Shown in pieces: positions 45,017 through 54,407 of a stretch of DNA of 64,000 bases (within the stretch, counting starts at the first letter, position 1; each line of letters starts with the position of its first letter). This DNA comes from Parabacteroides distasonis. GTDB taxonomy: Bacteria; Bacteroidota; Bacteroidia; Bacteroidales; Tannerellaceae. The stretch lies in contig NZ_SRYM01000014.1 in NCBI RefSeq assembly GCF_004793765.1, positions 1-64,000 of the forward strand, in the 5' to 3' direction. The translations under genes were made by a program, and so were the position numbers. Below the pieces are notes generated by a model. That model searched no databases. It was given only the letters and a program-made list of their open reading frames with translations, and was not told the DNA's origin.

Positions 45017-47143
45017 TTATTTGATCAAATCAACGCGACCTTGAACCTCTGTCAATACTTGCTTAGCGATAGAAGAGGATACCTGAGCGTAGTGTGAGAA
45101 CTGCATTGAAGATGTAGCGCGACCTGAAGTGATCGTACGCAAAGCTGTCACATAACCGAATGTCTCAGCCAATGGAACCTTAGCCTTCACGATACGAGCG
45201 CCCGTACGGCTAGTCTCCATACCCTCAACTTGTCCACGACGCTTGTTCAAGTCACCGATAACATCACCCATGCTCTCTTCCGGAGTAACAACCTCCATCT
45301 GCATGATCGGCTCCATCAATACAGGACCTGCCTTAGCGGAAGCATTCTTGAACGCTTGGATAGCGGCGATCTCGAAAGACAACTGGTCGGAGTCTACCGG
45401 GTGGAAAGAACCATCGATCAAAGTCACTTTCAACTTATCAAGCGGATAACCAGCCAACACACCATTCTTCATAGCTTTCTCGAAACCCTTCTGTACGGAC
45501 GGGATGAATTCCTTAGGAACGTTACCACCCTTAACCTCGTCGATGAATTGCAAAGTACCCTCGAAGCTCTCATCTGCCGGTTCCATACGAACGATGATAT
45601 CAGCGAACTTACCACGACCACCAGATTGCTTCTTATAAACCTCACGAAGCTCAACCGACTGCGTAATAGCCTCCTTGTAAGTAACCTGCGGACGACCTTG
45701 GTTACATTCAACCTTGAACTCACGACGCAAACGGTCGATGATGATATCCAAGTGAAGCTCACCCATACCGCTAATAACGGTCTGACCAGTCTCTTCATTT
45801 GTCTGTACGCGGAAAGTAGGATCCTCCTCGGCCAACTTAGCCAAGCCCATACCCAGCTTATCCATGTCTTTCTGAGTCTTAGGCTCTACTGCGATACCGA
45901 TAACCGGTTCCGGGAATTCCATAGACTCCAATGTGATCGGATGGTTTTCGTCGCAAAGCGTATCGCCTGTACGGATATCCTTGAAACCAACACCCGCACC
46001 GATATCACCACAACCTATCACCTCCATCGGGTTCTGCTTGTTAGAGTGCATCTGGAACAAACGCGAGATACGTTCTTTCTTTCCTGAACGAGTGTTCAAT
46101 ACGTAAGAACCAGCGTTGATAGAACCTGCGTATACGCGGAAGAAGCACAAACGACCTACATACGGGTCGGTAGCGATCTTAAATGCCAACGCCGTCAACG
46201 GCTCCTCGAACAAAGGTTTACGAGTGATTATTTTATCAGGATCTGAAGGATCCGTACCCTCGATAGCCGGAGTATCTTCAGGAGAAGGCAAAAACGCGCA
46301 AACTGCATCCAATAAAGTCTGTACACCTTTGTTCTTGAAAGAAGAACCACAAGTCATCGGGTTGATCTGCATAGCCAACGTACCCTTGCGGATAGCAACC
46401 ATGATCTCCTCTTCCGTGATCGTAGAAGGATCATCGAAGTATTTCTCCATGATAGCGTCGTCGCACTCAGCCAAAGCCTCAAGCATCTTGTCGCGCCATT
46501 CCTCAGCCTCAGCTTGCAAGTCTGCCGGGATCTCCTCAACGCTATACTCGGCACCCATCGTCTCGTCGTGCCAGAAGATAGCCTTCATCTTGATCAAATC
46601 CACAACACCCTTGAAAGTCTCCTCAGCTCCGATAGGGATCTGGATCGGACAAGGATTAGCTCCTAATACGTCCTTCAACTGACGTACTACCTCATAGTAG
46701 TTGGCACCCGAACGGTCCATCTTGTTGACGTAACCGATACGAGGTACATTATATTTATCAGCCTGACGCCATACAGTCTCAGACTGGGGCTCAACACCAC
46801 CTACAGCACAGAATGTAGCAACAGCACCATCCAATACACGAAGAGAACGTTCAACCTCAACCGTGAAGTCTACGTGTCCCGGAGTGTCAATCAAGTTGAT
46901 TTTATAACGGTTGCCCAAATAGTTCCAGAATGTAGTCGTAGCAGCGGAAGTAATCGTGATACCACGCTCCTGCTCCTGCTCCATCCAGTCCATTGTAGCA
47001 GTACCATCATGAGTCTCACCGATCTTGTGTGTCAAACCTGTGTAAAACAAGATACGCTCGGAAGTCGTTGTCTTACCAGCGTCAATGTGAGCCATGATAC
47101 CAATGTTCCTAGTGAACATCAATTGCTTATCGTTGTTTGCCAT
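45017..47143 (-). CDS. fusA: Elongation factor G
   Basis: The 708-residue translational GTPase moves tRNA and mRNA after peptide transfer. Domain I has the G motifs [20 protein letters not shown], the switch [35 protein letters not shown] and NKMD. Later domains show [40 protein letters not shown] and the domain IV loop [20 protein letters not shown]. Length matches canonical EF-G. It lies between rpsG (23 bp) and rpsJ. Confidence 0.98.
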   Translation of the reverse strand: MANNDKQLMFTRNIGIMAHIDAGKTTTSERILFYTGLTHKIGETHDGTATMDWMEQEQERGITITSAATTTFWNYLGNRYKINLIDTPGHVDFTVEVERSLRVLDGAVATFCAVGGVEPQSETVWRQADKYNVPRIGYVNKMDRSGANYYEVVRQLKDVLGANPCPIQIPIGAEETFKGVVDLIKMKAIFWHDETMGAEYSVEEIPADLQAEAEEWRDKMLEALAECDDAIMEKYFDDPSTITEEEIMVAIRKGTLAMQINPMTCGSSFKNKGVQTLLDAVCAFLPSPEDTPAIEGTDPSDPDKIITRKPLFEEPLTALAFKIATDPYVGRLCFFRVYAGSINAGSYVLNTRSGKKERISRLFQMHSNKQNPMEVIGCGDIGAGVGFKDIRTGDTLCDENHPITLESMEFPEPVIGIAVEPKTQKDMDKLGMGLAKLAEEDPTFRVQTNEETGQTVISGMGELHLDIIIDRLRREFKVECNQGRPQVTYKEAITQSVELREVYKKQSGGRGKFADIIVRMEPADESFEGTLQFIDEVKGGNVPKEFIPSVQKGFEKAMKNGVLAGYPLDKLKVTLIDGSFHPVDSDQLSFEIAAIQAFKNASAKAGPVLMEPIMQMEVVTPEESMGDVIGDLNKRRGQVEGMETSRTGARIVKAKVPLAETFGYVTALRTITSGRATSSMQFSHYAQVSSSIAKQVLTEVQGRVDLIK

Positions 47144-47166
47144 ATTCTTTTTATTGCCTTAAAAAA

Positions 47167-47643
47167 TTAAAATCTGAAGTGAGCGAACGCACGGTTAGCC
47201 TCAGCCATACGGTGCATATCTTCTTTTCTTTTGAATGCGCCACCTTGGTTATTGAAAGCGTCTACAATCTCTGCAGACAACTTGTCAGCCATAGTCTTAC
47301 CTCCACGTTTACGTGCGAAGATAATAAGGTTCTTCATAGAAATTGACTCTTTACGATCCGGGCGGATTTCAGTAGGGACTTGGAATGTAGCACCACCTAC
47401 ACGGCGTGACTTAACTTCGACTTGAGGAGTAATGTTATCAAGCGCAGCTTTCCAAATTTCGAGAGCGGACTTTTCCTCGTTAGGCAATTTGCCCTTAACG
47501 GTTTCCAAAGCGGAATAGAAAATTTCGAAGGCAGTATTTTTCTTGCCATCATACATCAAATGGTTAACGAATCTCGTAACCTTTACATCACCGAAAACAG
47601 GATCCGGAAGGATCTGTCTTTTCTTTGGTTTTGCTTTTCTCAT
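47167..47643 (-). CDS. rpsG: 30S ribosomal protein S7
   Basis: The 158-residue S7 organises the 30S head and represses the str operon in E. coli. It reads [60 protein letters not shown] and ends [16 protein letters not shown]. It lies downstream of an unusually long gap after rpsL. Confidence 0.98.
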   Translation of the reverse strand: MRKAKPKKRQILPDPVFGDVKVTRFVNHLMYDGKKNTAFEIFYSALETVKGKLPNEEKSALEIWKAALDNITPQVEVKSRRVGGATFQVPTEIRPDRKESISMKNLIIFARKRGGKTMADKLSAEIVDAFNNQGGAFKRKEDMHRMAEANRAFAHFRF

Positions 47644-47796
47644 TTTGTTTTCAAAAATTTGTTCTTGTTGTTGGTTGCCTTCAATTTGTCTTCAACGGTT
47701 CCGCTGAACCATTTACTCAACCTTATAGCCTATCCAAATAACTCAAACCTGTTTTAATACTTAAATTTAAATCTCAGTTTGAAGGCATGTAATTAA
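47644..47796 (-). promoter_or_regulatory. Long rpsL-rpsG spacer, candidate S7 control site
   Basis: This 153-bp gap is the longest in the ribosomal block and has no plausible ORF. On the minus strand it has a GGTTC-agcg-GAACC hairpin and several AT-rich complementary words. In E. coli the rpsL-rpsG spacer binds S7 for feedback control, so a similar role is possible; I did not identify the known fold. Confidence 0.3.
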
Positions 47797-48207
47797 TTAC
47801 TTCTTCTTACCTTTTGCGGCAGCTGCTGCTTGACCCGGTTTCGGACGCTTAGCTCCATATTTGGAACGTCTTTGCGTACGGCCGTTAACACCCGCTGTAT
47901 CCAACGTACCACGTACGATGTGATAACGCACACCCGGAAGGTCCTTTACACGACCACCACGTACCAATACGATAGAGTGCTCTTGCAAGTTATGTCCTTC
48001 TCCCGGAATATAGGAGTTAACTTCCTTACCATTTGTCAAACGTACTCTCGCTACTTTACGCATTGCAGAGTTAGGTTTCTTCGGAGTCGTAGTGTAAACA
48101 CGTACGCAAACGCCACGTCTTTGAGGACAAGCGTCCAATGCGGGTGATTTACCCTTCTCCACCAAAGTTTCCCTTCCTTTTCTAACTAATTGCTGAATTG
48201 TAGGCAT
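47797..48207 (-). CDS. rpsL: 30S ribosomal protein S12
   Basis: The 136-residue S12 is at the decoding centre. It shows [60 protein letters not shown], the streptomycin-site loop (TTPKKPNSA, with the usual Lys) and [21 protein letters not shown] tail rich in Ala/Lys follows. It is the first gene of the supercluster, with about 65-140 nt of leader after two strong promoters. Confidence 0.98.
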   Translation of the reverse strand: MPTIQQLVRKGRETLVEKGKSPALDACPQRRGVCVRVYTTTPKKPNSAMRKVARVRLTNGKEVNSYIPGEGHNLQEHSIVLVRGGRVKDLPGVRYHIVRGTLDTAGVNGRTQRRSKYGAKRPKPGQAAAAAKGKKK

Positions 48208-48272
48208 TTCTTTCTTTTTTTAAACTTTGAATGTGTTATTATTATTATCTAATCATTTCCTATTTCGAGCCG

Positions 48273-48302
48273 CAAAGTTACGCATTATTTTCGGACAATC
48301 AA
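48273..48302 (-). promoter_or_regulatory. rpsL proximal promoter
   Basis: On the minus strand TTG (48300-48302), an exact 19-bp spacer and TAACTTTG (48273-48280) match the Bacteroidetes -33/-7 consensus. The predicted start is about 60 nt upstream of the rpsL ATG. Confidence 0.75.
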
Positions 48303-48347
48303 TAAGTTGCGCCTGTTTTTCTCGTACACTCCGCACTTAAAACGGTG

Positions 48348-48377
48348 CAAAGGTACATATTTGTTCCCGTTTGGCAA
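48348..48377 (-). promoter_or_regulatory. rpsL distal promoter
   Basis: On the minus strand TTG (48375-48377), a 19-bp spacer and TACCTTTG (48348-48355) match the same consensus. Together with the box at 48273 it gives tandem strong promoters 75 bp apart, fitting a highly expressed ribosomal operon. Confidence 0.8.
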
Positions 48378-48425
48378 GGCAGACTCTAGTCGTATTTATT
48401 AATATTTAACATTTACTTTCCCTAT

Positions 48426-49022
48426 TTACCTCACCACCACATAAAGCGACTGGTGGCGAGTACCAATATCTCGCAATTTACCCTCTTCGACAAGTTGATG
48501 CAAACGGCGGCTGGCAGTACTACTCGTCAGGCCGCAAAGCCGCTGGAAGGCGGCACGTGTCATATACTCATGTTCGGCGAAATAACCTTCGAGCAGGTGG
48601 GCGAGACGATCTGGCGCTAGTTGCCGAGAATGAGATTTGTACTTGGCCCGTTCCAATGTCATCGTCTTCAAGCTATCCTTCAACTCCACCTCGGGACGGA
48701 AAGCGACGGATTTGAAACGTATGGACTCCGCACGTACCTCATGCGTGGATTGTACGGCCGGGCATTGCAGCGTGACTTGCAAATAGCCCAGCCCTTCGAT
48801 ATGCACACGCTTTCCCTCACGCAGATATTCGATAGTCACCTCACTTAAGGAAATAAGCACGGCGGCCACATCCGCCGGGGTGACAGTACATCGATTGTGG
48901 ATACGTTTAGCCAGATCGTTAGTATCGATTGTACCAGATGGTACAATACGTGCGTGATAACGAGGATGCACCGTACTATCCTTGGATACCGGGGTCTTGT
49001 AAAAGTCATATTTTGCAGCCAT
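48426..49022 (-). CDS. HU-family DNA-binding protein with a C-terminal winged-helix-like domain
   Basis: The 198-residue protein has an HU/IHF-like N-terminal domain (about 1-125). It starts MAAKYDFYKTPVSKDSTVHP and has the turn DTNDLAKRIHNRCTVTPADV, strand GKRVHIEGLGYLQVTLQCP and an arm-like SIRFKSVAFRPEVELKDSL. A second domain (about 130-198) looks like a winged helix: YMTRAAFQRLCGLTSSTASR, RLHQLVEEGKLRDIG and the wing TRHQSLYVVVR. Bacteroidales have many HU-like proteins of this length class whose role is unclear. It is longer than true HU (about 90 residues). The 22-bp array D lies in its upstream region. Confidence 0.75.
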   Translation of the reverse strand: MAAKYDFYKTPVSKDSTVHPRYHARIVPSGTIDTNDLAKRIHNRCTVTPADVAAVLISLSEVTIEYLREGKRVHIEGLGYLQVTLQCPAVQSTHEVRAESIRFKSVAFRPEVELKDSLKTMTLERAKYKSHSRQLAPDRLAHLLEGYFAEHEYMTRAAFQRLCGLTSSTASRRLHQLVEEGKLRDIGTRHQSLYVVVR

Positions 49023-49077
49023 ATATTTAGTATGAGATTAAAAGGTTATTCACAGAAACATCGTATGCCATTAGTCA

Positions 49078-49165
49078 TTTCACAAGGGTGATATGATCGT
49101 TTCACAAGGGTGAAACGATCTTTTCATGGTTGTGATACGTTCTTTTCACAGAGGTGAAAAGATTA
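49078..49165. repeat. Tandem array D: four 22-bp units
   Basis: Units start at exactly 49078, 49100, 49122 and 49144. The shared form is TTTCACAAGGGTGA followed by A/T-rich GATC-like ends. Units 1 and 2 differ at a few bases; unit 3 has the core as CATGGTTGTG, near the reverse complement of the others; unit 4 reads TTTCACAGAGGTGAAAAG. Each unit can form a short hairpin (for example CGTTTCAC with GTGAAACG). It lies between the mutL stop (74 bp away) and the HU-like gene start. Confidence 0.9.
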
Positions 49166-49176
49166 TAGATACATGA

Positions 49177-49184
49177 CAAAGATA
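49177..49184 (-). promoter_or_regulatory. Possible -7 element of the HU-like gene
   Basis: TATCTTTG on the minus strand fits TAnnTTTG. If used, transcription would start near 49170 and array D would be part of the 5' leader RNA. No -33 TTG is found at the ideal distance. Confidence 0.35.
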
Positions 49185-49239
49185 CTACATCTACACCAAC
49201 AAAACTAGAGTTCTTCCAAATATTTGCGGCAGATTACTT

Positions 49240-51084
49240 TTATTTGAATCTTTTCTCCAGCTCCTCGTCCGTCAGCATGGAAATGATCGTCTTCCCGCCT
49301 GGGGTCAAGTTCGAGTCCGGACAAGAGAACAGGGAGGCGATCAGATGATCCATCTCTTCCGGGGATAAGGATTTGCCGGGACGGATAGCGGCAGCCTTCG
49401 CTAAAGACAAGGCGATGGCTTCGCAGATCTTCTCATGTACTTCGCATCCGGTCTCGATCGCCCGGCCCACGATATCCTTTACCAAGTTCACCGGATCAAG
49501 GTTTTCTATACCGGCAGGCAGGCCATTGATGGCATAATTGTCATTTCCCAGATTGCTCAGATCAAAGCCGACGAAGCGCAAATCTTCCAATAAGGAGGGC
49601 AGTACAGCCGCCTCGGCAGCGGTAAACTCTACAATCTCCGGGAATAGGACTTGTTGGGAGACACCTTGTTGCTGACGGATATTTGACAGATATTGGTCAA
49701 ACAAGATGCGCACATGCGCACGATGCTGGTCAATAATAGCCAAGCCCGATTTCAAGGAAGTCACGATATATCTCCCTTTATATTGATAACAAGGATTACT
49801 TACCTCCGCGAACAGGTTTTCCGGATTAGAAGCCTCGGCCGGCAATTCCTCGACAGGGGCATCCTCGAAAGTCTCGGACTCCAGTTGGACAGCCACCCGG
49901 TCGTTCTCAAACCCTTGATATAATTTAGACCAATCGAATTCCGGTTTCTTGTAAGAGGTAGTGTTAAACGGATTATAACTGGAATCCACTTGCACCTTCG
50001 GGGCCTTATAAGTACTAGGCTCACTTTTCTTAACCGGGTTGTAAACAGGAATATCGATCGCGTCCTCCACGTCGAAATCAATCGTAGGAATAGCGCTCGA
50101 TTTAGCCAATGCCTCCCGGGTAGCGGCCATCAAGATCTGCCAAATCGGTTGCTCGTTCTCAAACTTAATCTCGGTCTTCGTCGGATGGATATTGACATCG
50201 ATCGAAGAGGGATCCAACGTGAAATAAACAAAATAATTCGGCATATCCCCGGCGGGGATCAATTGCTCATAAGCCTGCATGATCGCCTTATGGAAATAAG
50301 GATGTTTCATATAACGGCCATTCACGAAAAAGAACTGCAATGCCCCCCGCTTCTTCGCCGAGTCCGGACGTCCCACGAAGCCGGAAATAGTCACCATGGA
50401 ACTCTGCGCATCCAAAGAGAGCAACTTTTGGTTCAGATTCTTACCGTATATATTAATGATGCGCTGACGCAAGCCCGACTCGGGCAGATTGAATATCTCT
50501 GCGTCATTATGATAAAGAGACATCCCCACCTGTGGATTCACCAAGGCGATTCGCTCGAACTCATTGATGATATTCCGGAATTCCGTCTCATTCGACTTCA
50601 AGAATTTCCGGCGGGCGGGAACATTGAAGAAAAGATTCTTCACCGAGAAGATACTTCCCTCGTTACAAGCCTCCGGCTCAATATTCTCCAAATTGGAACC
50701 CGCAATGGATAGATAGGTGCCAAGCTCTGCCCCCCTAGCCCGGGTACGCAACTCGATATGGGCGACAGCGGCGATAGAGGCCAATGCCTCACCCCGGAAG
50801 CCCATCGTATGCAAAGAGAATAAATCCTCGGCCGTAGAGATCTTAGATGTAGCGTGGCGCTCAAAAGCCATGCGGGCATCCGTCTCGGACATACCTTTCC
50901 CGTCATCGATCACCTGTACCAATGTCTTGCCCGCATCCTTTATGTTCACCTGGATATTGGAAGCGCCAGCGTCCACCGCATTCTCGACCAACTCTTTAAC
51001 GACAGAAGCCGGACGTTGGATCACCTCTCCCGCCGCAATTTGGTTGGCAATATGGTCTGGAAGTAAATGAATGATATCGCTCAT
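49240..51084 (-). CDS. mutL: DNA mismatch repair protein MutL
   Basis: The 614-residue GHKL ATPase links mismatch recognition to strand removal. The N-terminal domain is canonical: [60 protein letters not shown] and [20 protein letters not shown]. The C-terminal dimer domain has [17 protein letters not shown] in place of the endonuclease motif DQHA(x)2E(x)4E, lacking its glutamates, and [11 protein letters not shown] instead of CPHGRP. It may therefore lack nicking activity. ATG 51084 overlaps the upstream stop in TAATG; the longer frame starts with TTG. Confidence 0.95.
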   Translation of the reverse strand: MSDIIHLLPDHIANQIAAGEVIQRPASVVKELVENAVDAGASNIQVNIKDAGKTLVQVIDDGKGMSETDARMAFERHATSKISTAEDLFSLHTMGFRGEALASIAAVAHIELRTRARGAELGTYLSIAGSNLENIEPEACNEGSIFSVKNLFFNVPARRKFLKSNETEFRNIINEFERIALVNPQVGMSLYHNDAEIFNLPESGLRQRIINIYGKNLNQKLLSLDAQSSMVTISGFVGRPDSAKKRGALQFFFVNGRYMKHPYFHKAIMQAYEQLIPAGDMPNYFVYFTLDPSSIDVNIHPTKTEIKFENEQPIWQILMAATREALAKSSAIPTIDFDVEDAIDIPVYNPVKKSEPSTYKAPKVQVDSSYNPFNTTSYKKPEFDWSKLYQGFENDRVAVQLESETFEDAPVEELPAEASNPENLFAEVSNPCYQYKGRYIVTSLKSGLAIIDQHRAHVRILFDQYLSNIRQQQGVSQQVLFPEIVEFTAAEAAVLPSLLEDLRFVGFDLSNLGNDNYAINGLPAGIENLDPVNLVKDIVGRAIETGCEVHEKICEAIALSLAKAAAIRPGKSLSPEEMDHLIASLFSCPDSNLTPGGKTIISMLTDEELEKRFK

Positions 51085-51386
51085 TACCAAAACAAATACC
51101 AAAAGAAAGCAGCCAAGACCGCCAAGGCCACCGCCAGTTTCACATTCTTATACCTACGAGCCCGGGAATCCTCGCCTCGCCCCACGCTTTTCTTCAGATG
51201 CGAGGTCCCTTCAATGAAAGTTCCCTTGATATGCGGCTTATATTCCTCCAACGGTTCCTCTACACCCATTTCACGTTTGACCTTGCTTATACGTTCCTCC
51301 AAGGCTTCCTTATGAGGGTCCCAATAAATAGGCTTATGATCAAATTGACGCGGCTTACGCATGTTATAAAACGAGAAAAGTGCCAT
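51084..51386 (-). CDS. Conserved small protein with a C-terminal membrane anchor
   Basis: The 100-residue protein is basic and hydrophilic at the N-terminus ([20 protein letters not shown]), with a coiled-coil-like middle ([20 protein letters not shown]). It ends in a membrane segment ([19 protein letters not shown]). Proteins of this form are found next to mutL in Bacteroidales; I know no function. Its TAA overlaps the mutL ATG by one base, so the two are translationally linked. It follows the OstA-like gene by 30 bp. Confidence 0.7.
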
Positions 51387-51416
51387 AGCTTTACCTAATT
51401 AATTATGAATACGACG

Positions 51417-53021
51417 CTAATGTACGAATTTATTGCTTCTCCTCGGAACATCTTGAACTTTTCTTTTCACGACCTGATAAATATCATCCTTGTCTTTAGG
51501 ACGGATATAATCAAACCAATAAAAGTCTTTCAAGTATTTCTGGTCGGGCTTCAGATCGGGAATAGGGGTCATCGTACCCGTTGGTGTCGGCCAGATTTTT
51601 AGTTTATCCAACTTATTGTCTTTTAGCCAAATCGTAAGGAAACCGCTCTTGGTCTCGTTCATACCGACCATCGAGCCATCCTTTTCCAATGGAAAAAATA
51701 TAGATTCGGCATTACCCGATACATCGATCTGATTCACGACCCGCCCCTCGAAATAAGCCTTCAAGTCATTTCCCTTTAATTGGTTGAACACGGTAGAATC
51801 GATTTGCTGTATCGCGAAAGCGAATTGCTTCACGTGGGCGAAATCGATCGAGCTATCATTCATAAATATCAAGATCGTATCCCCATAAATCTGATATTGT
51901 TCGTTCCAGACGATAGGGTCCGTATACATATATAATACAGAGTCTCTCGTATTAAACTGCATCGAATCGCAAACACCTTGCATATCCGTCCGATAGAAAC
52001 GGACGCCGTAATAAGCTTTTACTTCCCGGTAAAGAGAATCCACCGTAATCATCTTCAAGGTATCGCCATGCAGAAACAGTGTATCCCCTTGGCTGAATTC
52101 CAAGAAACGGGCGCTATCCGTCGCGAAAGCATACTCAGTCTTCTCGTTGTAAAAACCATACTGGCCTTCCAGCATGACATGCTGCGCCGTGTCTTGCAGA
52201 CTCATATTACCGAATGCCTCCCCAAAGCCCAGTTCGCGGTTGTAGGCGATAGAATCGCCCGTCAAGATACGGTCGCCGGAAACTACCTGAGAACGATCCA
52301 ATAGCAAAGAGGTGTTATTCACGGTATCGTACCAACCTTTGGAAGAATAGATCGTGCCACTATCCGACATTATAATAGACGGTCCGAGGATCGTGGCGAT
52401 CTTCGAGCCTGTATTATAATGTAAGGTATCGGAATACAACGTAAATTGCTCATTTTCCAAACGGACGCTATCATTGAAGATAGCCAATTTCGTACTCGGC
52501 GAATACTGCCCGTAAAAAGAAGAGAGCTGATTCAAAGAATCGACGATCACCCCCCCGTCGAAATAATATCCGATATTCGGGATTCTCTCATAGTTCAAGC
52601 TATCCGTAAATAGGGTAACTTGCCCATTCTCCATACGGACATTCTCCCGCAAGTAAGCGATTTGGGTATTTCCATCATAAAACAGGTAATTTCCATATAC
52701 GAACAAAGTATCCCCTTGTTCCATCCGAACATTACTAAACGCCTCCAAGGAATTGGTCTGCTCGAAGAAATATGCGCTATCGCAATACATATACGAACTA
52801 TCATGGCGAAAACAAACATCACCATTCAATACCTGAGCCTCGGCGTTCCTCTCCTTATCGAACGAAAGTGTATTCGCATGCTCCAAAAAGACCTTCGTCT
52901 TCTTGGGAGCTACACTACTATCTTTGGCGGCTACCACCGTGCTATCTCGCATTTGCGCAAACACACCAACCGATAAAGCACACGATAAGACCGCTAGAAA
53001 TAACCTGTTAATTAGTCTCAT
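51417..53021 (-). CDS. OstA/LptA-family organic-solvent-tolerance-like protein
   Basis: The 534-residue protein has a signal peptide (MRLINRLFLAVLSCALSVGV, cut near FAQ). The beta-jellyroll LptA/OstA repeats then run from about 40 on (VLNGDVCFRHDSSYMYCDSA, MEQGDTLFVYGNYLFYDG, LTGDSIAYNRELGFGEAFGN). OstA-type domains form the periplasmic bridge that carries lipopolysaccharide to the outer membrane. It is far longer than E. coli LptA (about 185) but typical for Bacteroidetes OstA-like proteins. Its ATG overlaps the stop of the SurA-like gene (ATGA), so it is part of the envelope operon with the three PPIases. Confidence 0.82.
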   Translation of the reverse strand: MRLINRLFLAVLSCALSVGVFAQMRDSTVVAAKDSSVAPKKTKVFLEHANTLSFDKERNAEAQVLNGDVCFRHDSSYMYCDSAYFFEQTNSLEAFSNVRMEQGDTLFVYGNYLFYDGNTQIAYLRENVRMENGQVTLFTDSLNYERIPNIGYYFDGGVIVDSLNQLSSFYGQYSPSTKLAIFNDSVRLENEQFTLYSDTLHYNTGSKIATILGPSIIMSDSGTIYSSKGWYDTVNNTSLLLDRSQVVSGDRILTGDSIAYNRELGFGEAFGNMSLQDTAQHVMLEGQYGFYNEKTEYAFATDSARFLEFSQGDTLFLHGDTLKMITVDSLYREVKAYYGVRFYRTDMQGVCDSMQFNTRDSVLYMYTDPIVWNEQYQIYGDTILIFMNDSSIDFAHVKQFAFAIQQIDSTVFNQLKGNDLKAYFEGRVVNQIDVSGNAESIFFPLEKDGSMVGMNETKSGFLTIWLKDNKLDKLKIWPTPTGTMTPIPDLKPDQKYLKDFYWFDYIRPKDKDDIYQVVKRKVQDVPRRSNKFVH

Positions 53022-54382
53022 TCCTTAATCCAACCCGGATATTTGAAATCACAATTCCTCCAACCGTCGCTAATACGCACGTAGGTTGATTTTTGTTTCT
53101 TCGTGATCCAGTCGTTCAATAACTCCTCACGTTTCTTAGTCTCTATGATTGCTTTCAAAGCTTGGAAGTCATCGGCCAAATTCGCCTTATGTCCTTCCGT
53201 CCGAGCTTTCAGTTTAACGATAGCCACCACCTCTTTCTGTTTATTTGTCAACATGGTAAAAGGCTTGGAGATCTCTCCGACTTTCATACCATATACCACC
53301 TTACCTATTTCCTGTGGAAGTTCTTGCATCTCGAACTTAGGGGTTCCCATATTGCGACTCTCGTAATCTTGATTTACCATCAAACCTTTATTATTACGCG
53401 TATCCTTGTCGTAAGAGACGAATGTAGCGGCTTCCTCGAACGTGAATTTATTCGCTTGCAAATCATTGTATAATGAATCCAAACGCGTGGTAGCATCCAC
53501 CAATTCCTTATCGGAGACCTTCGGTTTCAATAAGATATGGCGGCAGTTGATACGGTCTCCGCGCTTCTCGATCAATTGGATGATATGGTAACCATACTCC
53601 GTCTGTACGATCTGGGAGACACGTTTCGGGTCTTTCAAGTTGAACGCTACGTTCGCAAACTCCGGCAACAACTGTGTCTTGCTCATGAAACCTAACTCAC
53701 CACCTCGAGACGCCGACCCCGGATCTTCCGAGTACAAACGAGCCAACGTAGAGAATTCCATCTTACCGGAATTGACCTGCTCCGTGAAATCACGCAAACG
53801 GGCCTTGATAGCGTCCGTTTCCTCAAATGGAATCTTCGGTTCCAAGGTAACGATTTGCACCTCTACCGTCGTAGGAATGTTCGGTAGGCTATCCTGAGGC
53901 AACTGATTGAAATATTTACGCACTTCGGAAGGAGTCAGCTTGATCTCACCGACCAATTGATGCTGCATCTGTTGCACGACCTGCTGCTCTCGTACCATCT
54001 CCTTACGCTCGTCCTTGATCTGGGAAAATTTCTTACCGAAATATTCCTCTAATTTCTCGCGAGACCCGATTTGGTTAACAGCCATGTTCATCCACTGGTC
54101 CACGCTCTGGATCACTTGGTTCTCGTTCACGGTGATACTATCGATCTTTGCTTGATTCAGATATAGTTTCTGTATCGCCATCTGCTCCGGAATCACGCAA
54201 TACGGGTCGCCATCCAAACGGACTCCCTCGTTTTGATTATACAAACGCTGCGTCTCAATATCCGAACGTAAAATAGCATCATCTCCTACCACCCACACAA
54301 TTTCATCGATCACATTGTCTTGCGCCATTACAAGGCAAGAACAACAGGCAAGAAAGAATACACTTAAAATCTTTTTCATCAT
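53018..54382 (-). CDS. SurA-type periplasmic peptidyl-prolyl isomerase
   Basis: The 454-residue chaperone for outer-membrane proteins has a signal peptide (MKKILSVFFLACCSCLVMAQ) and a SurA N-terminal helical domain (about 20-170, DEIVWVVGDDAILRSDIETQ). Two parvulin (PPIC) domains follow (about 172-280 with LARLYSEDPGSASRGGELGF, and about 285-385 with RINCRHILLKP). The fold and length match SurA. The stop overlaps the OstA-like ATG by 4 bp. It is the third of three consecutive SurA/parvulin-type genes. Confidence 0.88.
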   Translation of the reverse strand: MMKKILSVFFLACCSCLVMAQDNVIDEIVWVVGDDAILRSDIETQRLYNQNEGVRLDGDPYCVIPEQMAIQKLYLNQAKIDSITVNENQVIQSVDQWMNMAVNQIGSREKLEEYFGKKFSQIKDERKEMVREQQVVQQMQHQLVGEIKLTPSEVRKYFNQLPQDSLPNIPTTVEVQIVTLEPKIPFEETDAIKARLRDFTEQVNSGKMEFSTLARLYSEDPGSASRGGELGFMSKTQLLPEFANVAFNLKDPKRVSQIVQTEYGYHIIQLIEKRGDRINCRHILLKPKVSDKELVDATTRLDSLYNDLQANKFTFEEAATFVSYDKDTRNNKGLMVNQDYESRNMGTPKFEMQELPQEIGKVVYGMKVGEISKPFTMLTNKQKEVVAIVKLKARTEGHKANLADDFQALKAIIETKKREELLNDWITKKQKSTYVRISDGWRNCDFKYPGWIKE

Positions 54383-54407
54383 GTCTACCCATTTATAAAA
54401 TTAGAGA

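Noticed and set aside
45230-46087. 285-codon open frame on the plus strand opposite fusA
   Set aside because: It is wholly antisense to the conserved fusA, has no protein family features and no promoter; it is a shadow frame.
30214-48207. Possible tuf or adk gene inside the ribosomal cluster
   Set aside because: Gaps between genes are too small and all frames are accounted for.
49078-49165. The tandem array as a CRISPR array
   Set aside because: Units are directly adjacent with no spacers, the period is 22 bp, and no cas genes are in the window.
49990-50712. 240-codon open frame opposite mutL
   Set aside because: It is antisense to conserved MutL coding sequence and resembles no protein.
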